Source: Chloroflexota bacterium | Lineage (GTDB): Bacteria > Chloroflexota > Dehalococcoidia > Lucifugimonadales > JADFKI01 | Direction: 5' to 3' | Assembly (NCBI GenBank): GCA_009840355.1 | Contig: VXNZ01000009.1 | Coordinates: 62,001-126,000 of the forward strand | DNA: 64,000 nucleotides | Part shown: positions 1 to 8,131 of the stretch, piece by piece | Layout of the letters: every line of letters starts with the position of its first letter | Position numbering within the stretch: position 1 is the first letter of the stretch | The notes under the pieces: generated by a model | What the model was told of the DNA's origin: nothing | Seen by the model: the letters and a program-made list of their open reading frames with translations, nothing else | The model's database searches: none | Program-made: the position numbers and the translations under genes

Positions 1-800
1 AGCAGCTTTCGGCGTCCGCCTTGCAGCACAATGCCGCCGGCTTCCATCACCAGCAGCGAACCGCCCGCCGCGTCCCACAGGAACGGCGCGGTGGTTATCG
101 TGTACTGCGTTACGCCCTTAGCCACCATCGCAAGCTCGTATGCGATGCTGCCGGTCATTCGCAGCTCGCCCACCTTACCGCGCAACTGCTTGCGCACATC
201 GAACAGCGCACCAAAGCCGCCGGGCAGCGTAACAAGCCTGTTGCCGTCCGGAGCATCCGCCGTCAACGCGGGCACGCGTGTGCCGTCGATGCGCGTGCCG
301 CCGCCCTTGCGCGCGTGCATCACGATGCTGCCGACATCGCTGGGCCAGGGCATGAACACCGCCGCCGCGATGGGCGCACCACGGTACAGCACGCCGATGG
401 AACTGGCGTATATCGGCAAGCCGGACAGGAAGTTACGCGTGCCGTCCAGCGGGTCCAGCACCCAGACGAAATCGGGCGCGGGCTGACTGTCCGCTCTTTC
501 GCGCGCGTTGGCGTCGTCTTCTTCGCCCAAAATGCCGTGATCGGGGAAGCGCTTGGCAATCTCGTTTTGCAGGTATCGCTGGCACTCGTAGTCGGCGTTG
601 GTTACGGGGTCGCTCTTCTTGTCGTCCTTGTACTCCACATTCAGCGCGCGCTCGAAGTGCCAGCGCAGAATCTCCCCCGCCTCGCGCGCGATCTTGACCG
701 CGTGGTTCTCAATGTCACGCAGCGCGCCGTAGTCGTCCGGCGAACCGCTATTACGCCCGCCGCCCACGACCGATTTCAAGCCTCTGAATATGTTTCGCAT
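1..800 (-). CDS. inositol monophosphatase family protein (3' end cut by window)
   Basis: Mg2+-dependent phosphatase of the inositol-phosphatase superfamily (inositol-1-phosphatase, histidinol-phosphatase and PAP phosphatase are the usual activities). Reading leftward from the ATG at 800, the metal-site motifs appear in order: GEED, then WVLDPLDGTRNF, then LWDAAGGSLLVMEAGG near the window edge. About 266 residues are present without a stop, so only the extreme C-terminus is missing. AAGG lies 8 bases upstream of the ATG. It is divergent from hicAB. The substrate cannot be read from sequence; the family assignment is secure. Confidence 0.88.
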   Translation of the reverse strand, partial: MRNIFRGLKSVVGGGRNSGSPDDYGALRDIENHAVKIAREAGEILRWHFERALNVEYKDDKKSDPVTNADYECQRYLQNEIAKRFPDHGILGEEDDANARERADSQPAPDFVWVLDPLDGTRNFLSGLPIYASSIGVLYRGAPIAAAVFMPWPSDVGSIVMHARKGGGTRIDGTRVPALTADAPDGNRLVTLPGGFGALFDVRKQLRGKVGELRMTGSIAYELAMVAKGVTQYTITTAPFLWDAAGGSLLVMEAGGIVLQGGRRKL

Positions 801-918
801 GAGAAAAGCCTTGCGTTCTCGCTATACTTGCTTGCCCGTTAGACACATTTGCTACGCCGAATTATACTGCATATCCTGTTCATTCAGTTCATCCATGATA
901 CGCTAAGTTGTCTGAACA

Positions 919-935
919 ATATCATTTCATGATAT
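919..935. promoter_or_regulatory. palindromic operator of hicAB
   Basis: ATATCAT-TTC-ATGATAT is a perfect 7-bp inverted repeat with a 3-base centre, 9 bases before the hicA ATG. A possible -35 (TTGTCT, 908-913) and -10 (TGATAT, 930-935) overlap it, so a bound repressor would block the promoter. HicB proteins commonly autorepress in this way; binding here is inferred. If that -10 is right the transcript starts almost at the ATG. Confidence 0.6.
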
Positions 936-944
936 GATTGACGC

Positions 945-1199
945 ATGAGGAGAAGGCATCGCAGAACGCTGGAAGCGATTTCCCGACACCCTACCCAGTC
1001 GGGAATTCGATGGGATGATATAGAGTCACTGCTTCTTGCATGTGGCGCGGACATAGAAGAACGCGCCGGGTCAAGAATAGGAATTGAGCTGAACGGCGTT
1101 CGGGCGCATGCTCATCGTCCGCATCCTCGCCCGGAGGCTACAAGGGGCGCAGTAGAGGCGATGAGAAGATTCCTGAGAGAGGCAGGCATAGAACCGTGA
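945..1199 (+). CDS. hicA: HicA-type toxin (mRNA interferase)
   Basis: An 84-residue basic protein with the small dsRBD-like fold pattern of HicA: an N-terminal Arg-rich helix, a WDDIESLLLACGA segment and a C-terminal AVEAMRRFLREAGI helix. HicA toxins cleave mRNA using a conserved His. Here the usual GSH is GSR, and His residues cluster slightly later (AHAHRPHP), as in a subgroup of the family. No Shine-Dalgarno precedes the ATG, so translation may be leaderless. The stop overlaps the start of the antitoxin gene. First gene of a two-gene operon behind the palindrome at 919-935. Confidence 0.82.
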   Translation: MRRRHRRTLEAISRHPTQSGIRWDDIESLLLACGADIEERAGSRIGIELNGVRAHAHRPHPRPEATRGAVEAMRRFLREAGIEP

Positions 1200-1516
1200 T
1201 GAAATACAAAGGCTACCAAGCCATTTTCAAATATGACGATGAGGCAAAGCTTTTTCACGGAGAGGTTATCGATACGCGCGATGTGATTTTCTTCGAGGGG
1301 ACTTCAGTAGAGGATTTGAACAAGGAATTCCGATTTTCGATAGACGACTATCTCGCCATGTGCGCCGAAAGGGGACAAGAGCCGGACAAGCCCTTTTCAG
1401 GACGAATCCCTCTCAGGATTAGCCCGGAGGTTCACAGGGCGGCGAATGCCGTTGCGAAGTCTGAAGGCAAGAGCCTCAACGCTTGGCTGGCAGAGACGAT
1501 TGAGCGGTCGGTTTGA
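1199..1516 (+). CDS. hicB: HicB-type antitoxin
   Basis: Antitoxin partner of the preceding HicA. Residues 1-60 form the degraded RNase-H-like HicB domain (YQAIFKYDDEAKLFHGEV, then EDLNKEFRFSIDDYLAMC). Residues about 68-105 are a ribbon-helix-helix DNA-binding tail (IPLRISPEVHRAANAVAKS) that would bind the upstream palindrome. The ATG at 1199 overlaps the hicA TGA; a GTG at 1196 in frame is an alternative start. The overlap implies translational coupling. Confidence 0.85.
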   Translation: MKYKGYQAIFKYDDEAKLFHGEVIDTRDVIFFEGTSVEDLNKEFRFSIDDYLAMCAERGQEPDKPFSGRIPLRISPEVHRAANAVAKSEGKSLNAWLAETIERSV

Positions 1517-1616
1517 CGCCCGCCACAAGTTCACAAATCCCGCCTGTATCCTATATTATCGTCCTATCCATCCTGTACACATCCTGTTAGCCCAACCAAT
1601 TCAAGGAGTTGCCACC

Positions 1617-2519
1617 GTGCCAGCACAACGAGAAGGTTTCGAGATATATGATGACCGCTTCGCTGCGATGATTCCGGATAACGCGGAGTTGGTCAAGCAC
1701 TTCACCGGGATGGAGTGGGCGGAAGGTCCCGTCTATTTCGCGGAGGGGGACTATTTGCTTTGGAGCGACATTCCGAACGACCGCATGCTGCGATATTCGG
1801 ACGCGGACGGCGTTTCGGTCTTTCGGCAGCCGGCGGGCTTTACGAATGGGCACTACCGCGACCTCGAAGGGCGGTTAGTGAGCTGCGAGCATGGCAATCG
1901 CCGCGTCAGCCGTACCGAGCACGACGGCGCGGTTGTTACGCTCGCCGACAACTACGAGGGCAATAGGCTCAATTCGCCGAACGACCTGGTGGTCAAGTCG
2001 GATGGCACTATCTGGTTCACCGATCCGCCGTACGGCATCCTCAGCGACCGCGAAGGGCACAAATCGGACAGCGAACTCACCGGCTGCTTCGTGTTCCGCC
2101 TCGAGCCGGACACGGGCGCGCTTGAGGTCGTGGTGGATTCGATGGACAGGCCCAACGGCATCGCTTTCTCGCCGGACGAGAGCATACTGTATGTCGCGGA
2201 CACCGGCGAGCCTGGAAACATCATGGCGTTCGATGTGGAAGACGGCAGGCAGCTGACGAATGGTCGCGAGTTTGCGGTCGTCAGCCCGGGCAAGTCGGAC
2301 GGATTCCGATGCGACACGGACGGCAACATCTTCACGAGCGCGGCGGACGGCATCCATGTGTACAGCCCCGACGCCGAGTTGCTGGGCAAGATTCTGGTGC
2401 CCGAAGACCGCAACGCCAACTGCTGCTTCGGCGGACCTGACAAGAACCGCCTATACATCTGCGCCGACAAGTCGCTGTACTCAATCGTGCTAAACGCAAA
2501 GGGCGCGCAGACGCCGTAG
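1617..2519 (+). CDS. SMP-30/gluconolactonase family protein
   Basis: A six-bladed beta-propeller lactonase or hydrolase of about 300 residues. Family signatures are EGPVYF (metal-ligand Glu), RLNSPNDLVVKSDGTIWFTDP (Asn ligand) and DRPNGIAFSPDESILYVADT (Asp ligand). SMP-30-type enzymes hydrolyse sugar lactones such as gluconolactone using a divalent metal; the exact lactone is unknown. I place the start at the GTG at 1617 because AAGGAG sits 8 bases upstream. The frame is open further upstream to 1446, but that part overlaps hicB and has no propeller sequence. No signal peptide, so probably cytosolic. Confidence 0.88.
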   Translation: MPAQREGFEIYDDRFAAMIPDNAELVKHFTGMEWAEGPVYFAEGDYLLWSDIPNDRMLRYSDADGVSVFRQPAGFTNGHYRDLEGRLVSCEHGNRRVSRTEHDGAVVTLADNYEGNRLNSPNDLVVKSDGTIWFTDPPYGILSDREGHKSDSELTGCFVFRLEPDTGALEVVVDSMDRPNGIAFSPDESILYVADTGEPGNIMAFDVEDGRQLTNGREFAVVSPGKSDGFRCDTDGNIFTSAADGIHVYSPDAELLGKILVPEDRNANCCFGGPDKNRLYICADKSLYSIVLNAKGAQTP

Positions 2520-2535
2520 GCATCGACGAACATGG

Positions 2536-3390
2536 ATGGACAAGATAAAGAGGCTAAATAAAGCGGCCCGAGTTTGGGTGTTGTCTGCGGCTTTGGTTCT
2601 TGTTGCGGCAGCAGTAGCGAGGGAAAGTTACTTGTTCGACAGATGGCTGGCGTTCTTCCCAACGAAGGAGATAACGAATACTCCTGACGACCTGGGTATG
2701 CACTTCGAGGAGGTGTATTTCTCCGCAGCCGACGGCACACAGCTGCACGGCTGGTTCATCCCCGGCAGAGGCGACGATACTCTCGTCTGGTTTCACGGCA
2801 ACGCGGGCAATATCAGCAACCGCGTGTACAACATGATGCTCCTCTACCAGCACGTCGGCGCGAATGTGTTCATATTCGACTACCGGGGATACGGTCTCAG
2901 CGATGGCAAGCCGTCCGAAAAGGGCGTGTACAGCGACGGAGAGGGTGCGCTGGAGTACCTGCGCTCACGGGATGATATAGACCATGACAGGCTGGTACTC
3001 TTCGGGCGCTCGCTGGGCGGCTGCGTGGTCGCGGAGCTGGCAATGCGCCATCGCGTCAAGGCAGTCATACTCGAGTCTTCATTCACATCGGTAGATGCCA
3101 TGGCGCGCTATAATCGACCGGCGATTACATTCTTCGTCCCGTCTCGCCTGCTTGTTAAGAGCAGGTTCGACTCCATCAAAAAGATGCCGCGCATACACAG
3201 TCCGGTGATGATTGTACATGGTGATAAGGATGTCACCGTTCCGATTCGCATGGGTAGGGAGCTGTTTAACGCAGCGAATGAGCCAAAGCTATTCTACGAG
3301 ATAAAGGGCGCGACCCACGACGACACGCACAGAGTGGGCGGTGAAGCTTACTTCAAGGCTCTGAGGGATTTCATAGACAACCCGCCGTAG
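2536..3390 (+). CDS. membrane-anchored alpha/beta hydrolase (BEM46/YfhR-like)
   Basis: A serine hydrolase of 284 residues with one N-terminal membrane segment (about residues 14-30), then an alpha/beta-hydrolase domain. The oxyanion motif WFHGNAGN, nucleophile elbow GRSLGG (Ser159), acid HGDKD (Asp232) and base GATHDDTH (His261) make a complete catalytic triad. BEM46-like enzymes are anchored thioesterases or esterases of poorly known substrate. The gene begins 16 bases after the SMP-30 stop and may be cotranscribed with it. Confidence 0.87.
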   Translation: MDKIKRLNKAARVWVLSAALVLVAAAVARESYLFDRWLAFFPTKEITNTPDDLGMHFEEVYFSAADGTQLHGWFIPGRGDDTLVWFHGNAGNISNRVYNMMLLYQHVGANVFIFDYRGYGLSDGKPSEKGVYSDGEGALEYLRSRDDIDHDRLVLFGRSLGGCVVAELAMRHRVKAVILESSFTSVDAMARYNRPAITFFVPSRLLVKSRFDSIKKMPRIHSPVMIVHGDKDVTVPIRMGRELFNAANEPKLFYEIKGATHDDTHRVGGEAYFKALRDFIDNPP

Positions 3391-3433
3391 CCCTGCCCTC
3401 CACTACTTGGCATAGTGTCTCTTATATGCGACA

Positions 3434-3740
3434 ATGATGAACATGAACGTCGTCTATACCGAAGTCTTCGAGTCTTGGATAAAAGGACTACGAGACCAAC
3501 ACACCAAATTTACCATTCTCTCCTGTATCGAGCGCATCGAAGACGGCCGAATATGGCAAATCGGGCGACCATAGATCCGTCGGGCGCGGTGTGAGCGAAC
3601 TTCGCGTCGATGTAGGTCAAGGATACAGGGTATATTACACTGTTCGCCAACGCACTGTGGCGATTCTGCTCTGCGGCGGCGATAAATCCAGCCAACGGCG
3701 CGACATAAGACGCGCGCAGCGTATGGTAACTGAAATCTAG
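3434..3740 (+). pseudogene. HigB/RelE-type toxin, broken by a +1 frameshift
   Basis: Two frames together give one HigB-like (Gp49/COG3657-type) toxin. Frame 1 starts at the ATG at 3434 (VVYTEVFESWIKGLRDQ, then IERIEDG) and stops at TAG 3572-3574. The adjacent frame continues the family sequence (GRGVSELRVDVGQGYRVYY, then LLCGGDKSSQRRDIRRA) to TAG 3738-3740. The switch is at about 3547-3548 (GGCC), where removing one C restores a continuous protein of about 100 residues. The toxin is therefore probably inactive unless this is a sequencing error. The antitoxin follows 13 bases later. Confidence 0.8.
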
Positions 3741-3753
3741 GAGAAAACGCGCT

Positions 3754-4029
3754 ATGCAACTCAGAGAATTCGATATAGTCGATTTCCTCGACAGCGACGA
3801 AGCCCTTGTCGAGTATTTGAATGTCGCGCTGGAAATGAGCGATCCCAAGTATTTCACAAAGGCGCTCGGCAATGTCGCCCGCGCGAAGGGTATGTCTTCC
3901 ATCTCGGAAAACACAGGCTTGGGAAGGCAATCTCTGTATCGCGCGCTGTCCGACGAAGGCAACCCGCGCATCGACACGCTGTTCAAAGTGCTTGAGTCGT
4001 TGGACATTCGGCTCGCCGTCACCCGATAG
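3754..4029 (+). CDS. HigA-type antitoxin, HTH DNA-binding
   Basis: A 91-residue addiction-module antidote (COG3636-like). Its helix-turn-helix lies around residues 45-80 (SSISENTGLGRQSLYRALSD, then PRIDTLFKVLESL). TAGGAG is 10 bases upstream and overlaps the toxin stop, so it is the second gene of the operon. It appears intact while its toxin is frameshifted. Such antitoxins normally neutralise the cognate toxin by binding and autorepress the operon. Confidence 0.85.
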   Translation: MQLREFDIVDFLDSDEALVEYLNVALEMSDPKYFTKALGNVARAKGMSSISENTGLGRQSLYRALSDEGNPRIDTLFKVLESLDIRLAVTR

Positions 4030-4084
4030 CGTGGGGCTTGCAATACAGACGGCATGGTAGCACTCCGTTTCTTCACTGAAAACT

Positions 4085-4093
4085 TGCTACAAT
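4085..4093 (+). promoter_or_regulatory. extended -10 promoter for the SppA gene
   Basis: TGcTACAAT matches the extended -10 (TGnTATAAT) at five of six hexamer positions, 45 bases before the TTG start at 4138. No good -35 is visible. Confidence 0.45.
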
Positions 4094-4137
4094 GAAAGCC
4101 CAAGTTACCCGACAAATCAATTGAACGGAGCACCACC

Positions 4138-4935
4138 TTGCTTGTACTCAGAGCCACCCGAAAAATGCGAAACAGAATCGCCGTAGTAGAACTCTTCGGC
4201 AGTATCGGCGGGCAGATTAAGTCGCCGACTTATGAGCAGATTTTCGCCACTATCGCGCAGGACGACAATATCCGCGCGCTTGTGCTGGACATCGATTCGC
4301 CCGGCGGCGGCGTGTCCGCGTCCGATTATCTTTATCGCAGCGTGCTGAAGGTCGCGGAGAAGAAGCCGGTCGTCGCGAGCATCCGAGGGCTTGGCGCGTC
4401 CGGCGCGTACTATATCAGTTGCGCCGCGCACAAGATTATCGCCAGCCACGCCGCTATCGTCGGCTCTATCGGCGTCATCTCGGTGCGTCCGGCGCTTCAA
4501 GAACTTATGCAGCGCATGGGCGTGGGCGTGAATGTGAACAAGAGCGCGGAGCATAAAGACATCGGCGCGTTCTGGCGAGACGCCACGCCCGAAGAGGAAG
4601 CGAAGATGCAGGCGCTGATTGACGATTCGTACAGCACTTTCGTCGGCATCGTGGCGAAGGCGCGCAATATGAGCGAAGACGATGTGCGCCGCATCGCCAC
4701 GGGCGAGGTGTATTGGGCGCCGCGAGCGAAGGAAGTCGGGCTTGTCGATGAACTGGGCGACCTCGACCGCGCGCTGGACATCGCGGCGGAGATTTCGGGC
4801 GCGCCGCGCAAGCCGGTCTATTTCCGCCCGCGCCGCAGCCTGCGCCAACTGCTGCTGAACCCGGCGGCTGAGGCGCTTACGGAGTCGATTGGGAATGAGG
4901 TCGAGCGAAGGCTGTGGGCAGGGTGGCTGCGATAA
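4138..4935 (+). CDS. sppA: signal peptide peptidase SppA, short S49 form
   Basis: A membrane-associated serine protease of 265 residues, about the size of one SppA domain. It carries LDIDSPGGGVSASDYLY, the catalytic-Ser segment GLGASGAYYISCAAHKI and GSIGVISVRPALQELM, followed by the NKSAEHKDIGAFW region that holds the catalytic Lys in the S49 family. It degrades cleaved signal peptides or membrane protein fragments. Start TTG at 4138 is chosen because GGAG lies 7 bases upstream; an ATG at 4165 is possible. No strong N-terminal membrane helix is evident, unlike typical SppA. Confidence 0.87.
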   Translation: MLVLRATRKMRNRIAVVELFGSIGGQIKSPTYEQIFATIAQDDNIRALVLDIDSPGGGVSASDYLYRSVLKVAEKKPVVASIRGLGASGAYYISCAAHKIIASHAAIVGSIGVISVRPALQELMQRMGVGVNVNKSAEHKDIGAFWRDATPEEEAKMQALIDDSYSTFVGIVAKARNMSEDDVRRIATGEVYWAPRAKEVGLVDELGDLDRALDIAAEISGAPRKPVYFRPRRSLRQLLLNPAAEALTESIGNEVERRLWAGWLR

Positions 4936-4950
4936 GGTCATCTCGCGTCA

Positions 4951-4979
4951 TTCCCCCATCCCAACCTTCCCCCAGGGGA
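4951..4979 (+). repeat. family B repeat copy B1 (short)
   Basis: A pyrimidine-rich arm (CCCCCATCCCAACCTTCCCCC) followed directly by a short GGGG arm. It is a truncated member of the hairpin repeat found at eight other places here, oriented toward the downstream MFS gene. A copy of the short motif ATCCTGTGCATC..ATCGATGTTA follows at 4986-5012. Confidence 0.6.
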
Positions 4980-5065
4980 TGTCCATCATCCTGTGCATCC
5001 CGTACATCGATGTTAATTCCCTGTGAAAATTGCGCTAATTAACCCTGTGCAATGTTCTGAACCTT

Positions 5066-5074
5066 TGCTAGAAT
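5066..5074 (+). promoter_or_regulatory. extended -10 promoter for the MFS gene
   Basis: TGcTAGAAT is an extended -10 about 80 bases before the GTG start at 5154. No convincing -35 is visible. Confidence 0.4.
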
Positions 5075-5153
5075 CTTATTCACCTGATTTGCATAGCGTC
5101 AGGCTCAAGCAGTAGCTGAAACTTTTACCGGATGAGGTGTAAAGAAAACACAA

Positions 5154-6668
5154 GTGAATGAGAACGGGTCTGGCGCGTTTCGCAAACCTGAAAGCTACTC
5201 ATTAGTTACTGACCTTACTCCTAACCCCACCAGTGCCGACGGCGCAGAGCCGACGGTCAAGAGCCTCGTTTCAACTGATGTTCCCGCTCCCGATGTGAGC
5301 ATTGCGCCCACGCCGGAGCAGCAGGACGTCGCCACCGCGCATCCGGTAGGCGAGATTCTCGTCGCGCCTGCCGATCCGGACGCGGAGCGTGTTCTGCCAC
5401 GTCGCCGGCTGCGTCCGCACATCCGCAAGCCGCGCGTTCCCCGCGTGCGCCCGATGCGGGTGCATACCTTCGATTCGCTGCTGCACCGCGACTACCGCTT
5501 CCTATGGGCGTCCACGTTGTTCTTCAGCGGCGCGTTCTGGATGCAGCAGGTCATCATCGGCTGGCTGACATACGAACTCACGCAATCGGCGCTGCTTACG
5601 AGCCTCGCGATGGGCTTGGACGCGCTGCCCATCCTGATAGCAGGACCGCTCGGCGGCTTGCTGGTGGACAGGTGGGACAAGCGCAAACTGCTGGCGGGCG
5701 TGTTCGCGTATCAGTCGCTGCTCGCGCTGGGATTCGGCGGGCTGGTGCTGCTCGGCGATGTGAACGCTTGGCATGTGTTCGGCTTCATATTCCTGATGGG
5801 CATCGGCTGGGTGATAGTCGATCCGGCGCGAATGGCGCTGATACCTTCGATTGTGCCGCGCCACAACCTGGTGAACGCATTCGCGCTGAACTCGCTGGCG
5901 TTCAGCATCACGCGGCTCGCGATACCCGCAGTCGGCGGCGCGCTGCTCGCATTCGCAGGCGCGGGTTTGGCGTTGATGCTGCAAGGCGTGCTGGTCGCGA
6001 CCGCGGCGGCGCTTGCGCTGGGACTCAACGCATTCGCGCCGGAGAGCAAGTCTAGCCTAAACCCACGTGCCGCGTTCGCGCAGATACTCGAGGGCGTGCG
6101 CTACATCCGCGAGACGCCGGTCGTACTCGGTCTGCTGCTGCTCGGCTTTTTGCCCGCCGTCTTGGTATCACCGTTCTTGCACGGGCTGATTCCGGTGTAC
6201 GCGGCGGAGGTGTACGCCGTCGGACCCGCGACACTCGGCTTGCTGATGTCGTCTGTCGGCGCGGGCTTTTTGACCGGCACACTGGTGCTCGCGTCACTGG
6301 GCGACGTGCAGCGCAAGGGCTTGATGATAATCGGCTGCATCGCGCTGATATGCGCGTCAATGGCGGCATTCGCGCTCAACTCGTCAATCACCTTGGCGTA
6401 TCCGATAATCGCGATCGGCAGCATGGGCACGATGGGCTTTTTCTCGATAACGAGCGCAACAATGCAGAGCATATTGCCGGATGGGATACGCGGCAGGGTG
6501 TCGGGCATATACATAATGACATTCGGCGCGATGCCGCTGGGCAACTTGACGGCGGGCATTATCTCCGAGAACATGGGCGCGCCCACCGCCACGCTGATAG
6601 CCTGCGGCATGGTCGTCGTCGTAGCCGCCGCGCTAATGACGCTGTTCCCGTCGTTACGCCGGCTGTAA
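5154..6668 (+). CDS. MFS transporter with a long N-terminal cytoplasmic extension
   Basis: Major facilitator superfamily permease of the MFS_3 (EntS-like exporter) kind, 504 residues. Residues 1-100 are polar and Pro/Asp-rich without recognisable domain. From about 105 (FDSLLHRDYRFLWASTLFFSGAFWMQQVIIGW) twelve membrane helices follow, with the MFS loop 2-3 motif GGLLVDRWDKRKLL. This subgroup usually exports small molecules such as siderophores or drugs; the substrate is unknown here. The GTG start at 5154 is weakly supported (AAAGAAA upstream); an ATG at 5454 just before the conserved part would remove the extension. Confidence 0.85.
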   Translation: MNENGSGAFRKPESYSLVTDLTPNPTSADGAEPTVKSLVSTDVPAPDVSIAPTPEQQDVATAHPVGEILVAPADPDAERVLPRRRLRPHIRKPRVPRVRPMRVHTFDSLLHRDYRFLWASTLFFSGAFWMQQVIIGWLTYELTQSALLTSLAMGLDALPILIAGPLGGLLVDRWDKRKLLAGVFAYQSLLALGFGGLVLLGDVNAWHVFGFIFLMGIGWVIVDPARMALIPSIVPRHNLVNAFALNSLAFSITRLAIPAVGGALLAFAGAGLALMLQGVLVATAAALALGLNAFAPESKSSLNPRAAFAQILEGVRYIRETPVVLGLLLLGFLPAVLVSPFLHGLIPVYAAEVYAVGPATLGLLMSSVGAGFLTGTLVLASLGDVQRKGLMIIGCIALICASMAAFALNSSITLAYPIIAIGSMGTMGFFSITSATMQSILPDGIRGRVSGIYIMTFGAMPLGNLTAGIISENMGAPTATLIACGMVVVVAAALMTLFPSLRRL

Positions 6669-6760
6669 GAAATACCGACCTGAAATACTGACTGGATATA
6701 CGGGATGAACGGGATGGGTTGATAGCGCTTTATCCTGAATGTATGGTCTTTCGATTATTC

Positions 6761-6860
6761 TGTCATTTCGAGCGGAGCGAGAAATCTAAACGCGCTGACT
6801 ACGGACAGGTTTGTTTCCACACAGCGATTTTAGACCCTTCACTTCGTTCAGCGTGACAAC
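6761..6860. repeat. family A inverted repeat copy A1
   Basis: A MITE-like element of about 100 bp. The left end is TGTCATTTCGAGCGGAGCG then AGAAATCTAAA; the right end is TTTAGACCCTTCACTTCG then TTCAGCGTGACA, an imperfect inverted repeat around a variable centre. It lies in the 299-bp gap after the MFS gene, where I see no gene. Related copies are at 8947, 16246, 16519, 36178, 39294 and 41804. Confidence 0.75.
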
Positions 6861-6910
6861 CGAAAGGCACTTATCCTAAATGTCCTGTCCATCCATGTCA
6901 GTTTCAATTT

Positions 6911-6919
6911 TGGTATAAT
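6911..6919 (+). promoter_or_regulatory. consensus extended -10 promoter for the BioD-like gene
   Basis: TGgTATAAT is a perfect extended -10, 49 bases before the ATG at 6968. The -35 region is poor, as expected for extended -10 promoters. Confidence 0.6.
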
Positions 6920-6967
6920 TGCGGCGGCAAGGCACAAACAGTTTGTAGCAGTTCACGGGAGCGGTGA

Positions 6968-7969
6968 ATGAGCATCCTATATGTCGTATCGGACCGGCCA
7001 AACGCGGGCAAGACGGCGCTGAGCATGGGCTTGGCGACGCTGTTGAAGGCACAGGACAAGTCAGTCGCGGTCATAAAGCCTTTCGCGGACGGCGAGGGCG
7101 ACACGGACGCCGCGCAGTACGCAGACTTGCTTGGCGCGAATACACAGGGCTGGCCAATTGCCACCGCTTCGAACGCAGCCGACTCCATGAGCGATGCGAC
7201 ATCGGCGATAAGCGCGCTGTCAGCCGCGAACGACATCGTGCTGGTGGAAGGCGCGAACGACTTGGATGGTAATCTGGCTCGAACTCTGTGCGACGATGTG
7301 GATGCGAAGGTGCTGGTGATAGCGCGATACGACACATCGCTGTCGCACGGCGCGGTACTGTCAGCGGGCATACCGTTTGGCGGGCGAGTCGCGGGCTACA
7401 TCATCAACGGCGTAACGCAGTACATGGGCAGCGATGCGCGCGACAACCTAGCGCCGCAGATAATGGCGCAGGCGTCGTCTCGCGGCGCACGAATGCTCGG
7501 GCTGATACCGGAAGACCGCTGCCTGCTCGGAGTGAGCGTCAGCCAGATTGCGGCGCATCTCAGCGGCGAGTTCATCAGCGAGGAAGTGGAAGACGACGCA
7601 TTGGTGGAGTATCTGATGGTTGGCGGAATGAGCCTCGACCCGGGCGAATACTACTACGGCATCCACGACAAGCGCGCCGCCATAGTTCGCGGCGACAGGC
7701 CCGACTTGCAGATGTCCGCATTGACGGCGCCCGGCTACACCGCTTGCCTAGTTGCGACTGGCGGCATCACGCCGATCGAGTATGTACGATACGAAGCCGA
7801 GCAGGAAGAAACGCCAATAATCCTAGTGCAGACAGACACCCTGGACACCATGGCGCGCTTGGACAGCCTGATAGACAGCAGCAATTTCAGCCACCCCGAC
7901 AAGCTAAAGCGCTGCACGCAGCTATTGGACGAGCATGTTGATGTAGAGGCGCTGGCGCATGTGCTGTAA
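6968..7969 (+). CDS. BioD-like N-terminal domain plus DRTGG domain protein
   Basis: A 333-residue protein resembling the N-terminal half of long phosphotransacetylases (COG0857). Residues 1-180 form a dethiobiotin-synthetase-like P-loop domain (SDRPNAGKTALSMGLATLL, later DIVLVEGAND). Residues about 215-320 form a DRTGG-type domain (LMVGGMSLDPGEYYYGIHDKRAAIVRGDRPDLQMSAL). The catalytic Pta domain is absent, so this is a stand-alone regulatory or nucleotide-sensing version. GGGAG precedes the ATG by 6 to 8 bases. Probably cytosolic; function beyond the domain content is unknown. Confidence 0.82.
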   Translation: MSILYVVSDRPNAGKTALSMGLATLLKAQDKSVAVIKPFADGEGDTDAAQYADLLGANTQGWPIATASNAADSMSDATSAISALSAANDIVLVEGANDLDGNLARTLCDDVDAKVLVIARYDTSLSHGAVLSAGIPFGGRVAGYIINGVTQYMGSDARDNLAPQIMAQASSRGARMLGLIPEDRCLLGVSVSQIAAHLSGEFISEEVEDDALVEYLMVGGMSLDPGEYYYGIHDKRAAIVRGDRPDLQMSALTAPGYTACLVATGGITPIEYVRYEAEQEETPIILVQTDTLDTMARLDSLIDSSNFSHPDKLKRCTQLLDEHVDVEALAHVL

Positions 7970-8042
7970 GCCACATTGTCGAACGCGCTGTCGGGCGTAG
8001 CGCGCCCCCATGCCCCAATAGCGCATCGCGCGAGTTCGACAA

Positions 8043-8082
8043 TTCCCTTACCCTATCAAGGGAAGGTTAGGATGGGTGTGAA
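8043..8082 (-). repeat. family B repeat copy B2
   Basis: Degenerate copy: CCCTTACCCTATCAAGGG with GAAGGTTAGGATGGGTGTGAA following on the plus strand. It lies between two convergent genes and is the only one of nine copies not pointing into a downstream start. Confidence 0.65.
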
Positions 8083-8131
8083 GAATCTCCACCACTCCCC
8101 TACCCCAGCTGCTTTGCATCAGCGGCGCCGG

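Noticed and set aside
1446-1616. Longer N-terminus of the SMP-30 protein
   Set aside because: It overlaps hicB in another frame, lacks a ribosome site, and the GTG at 1617 has a good AAGGAG.
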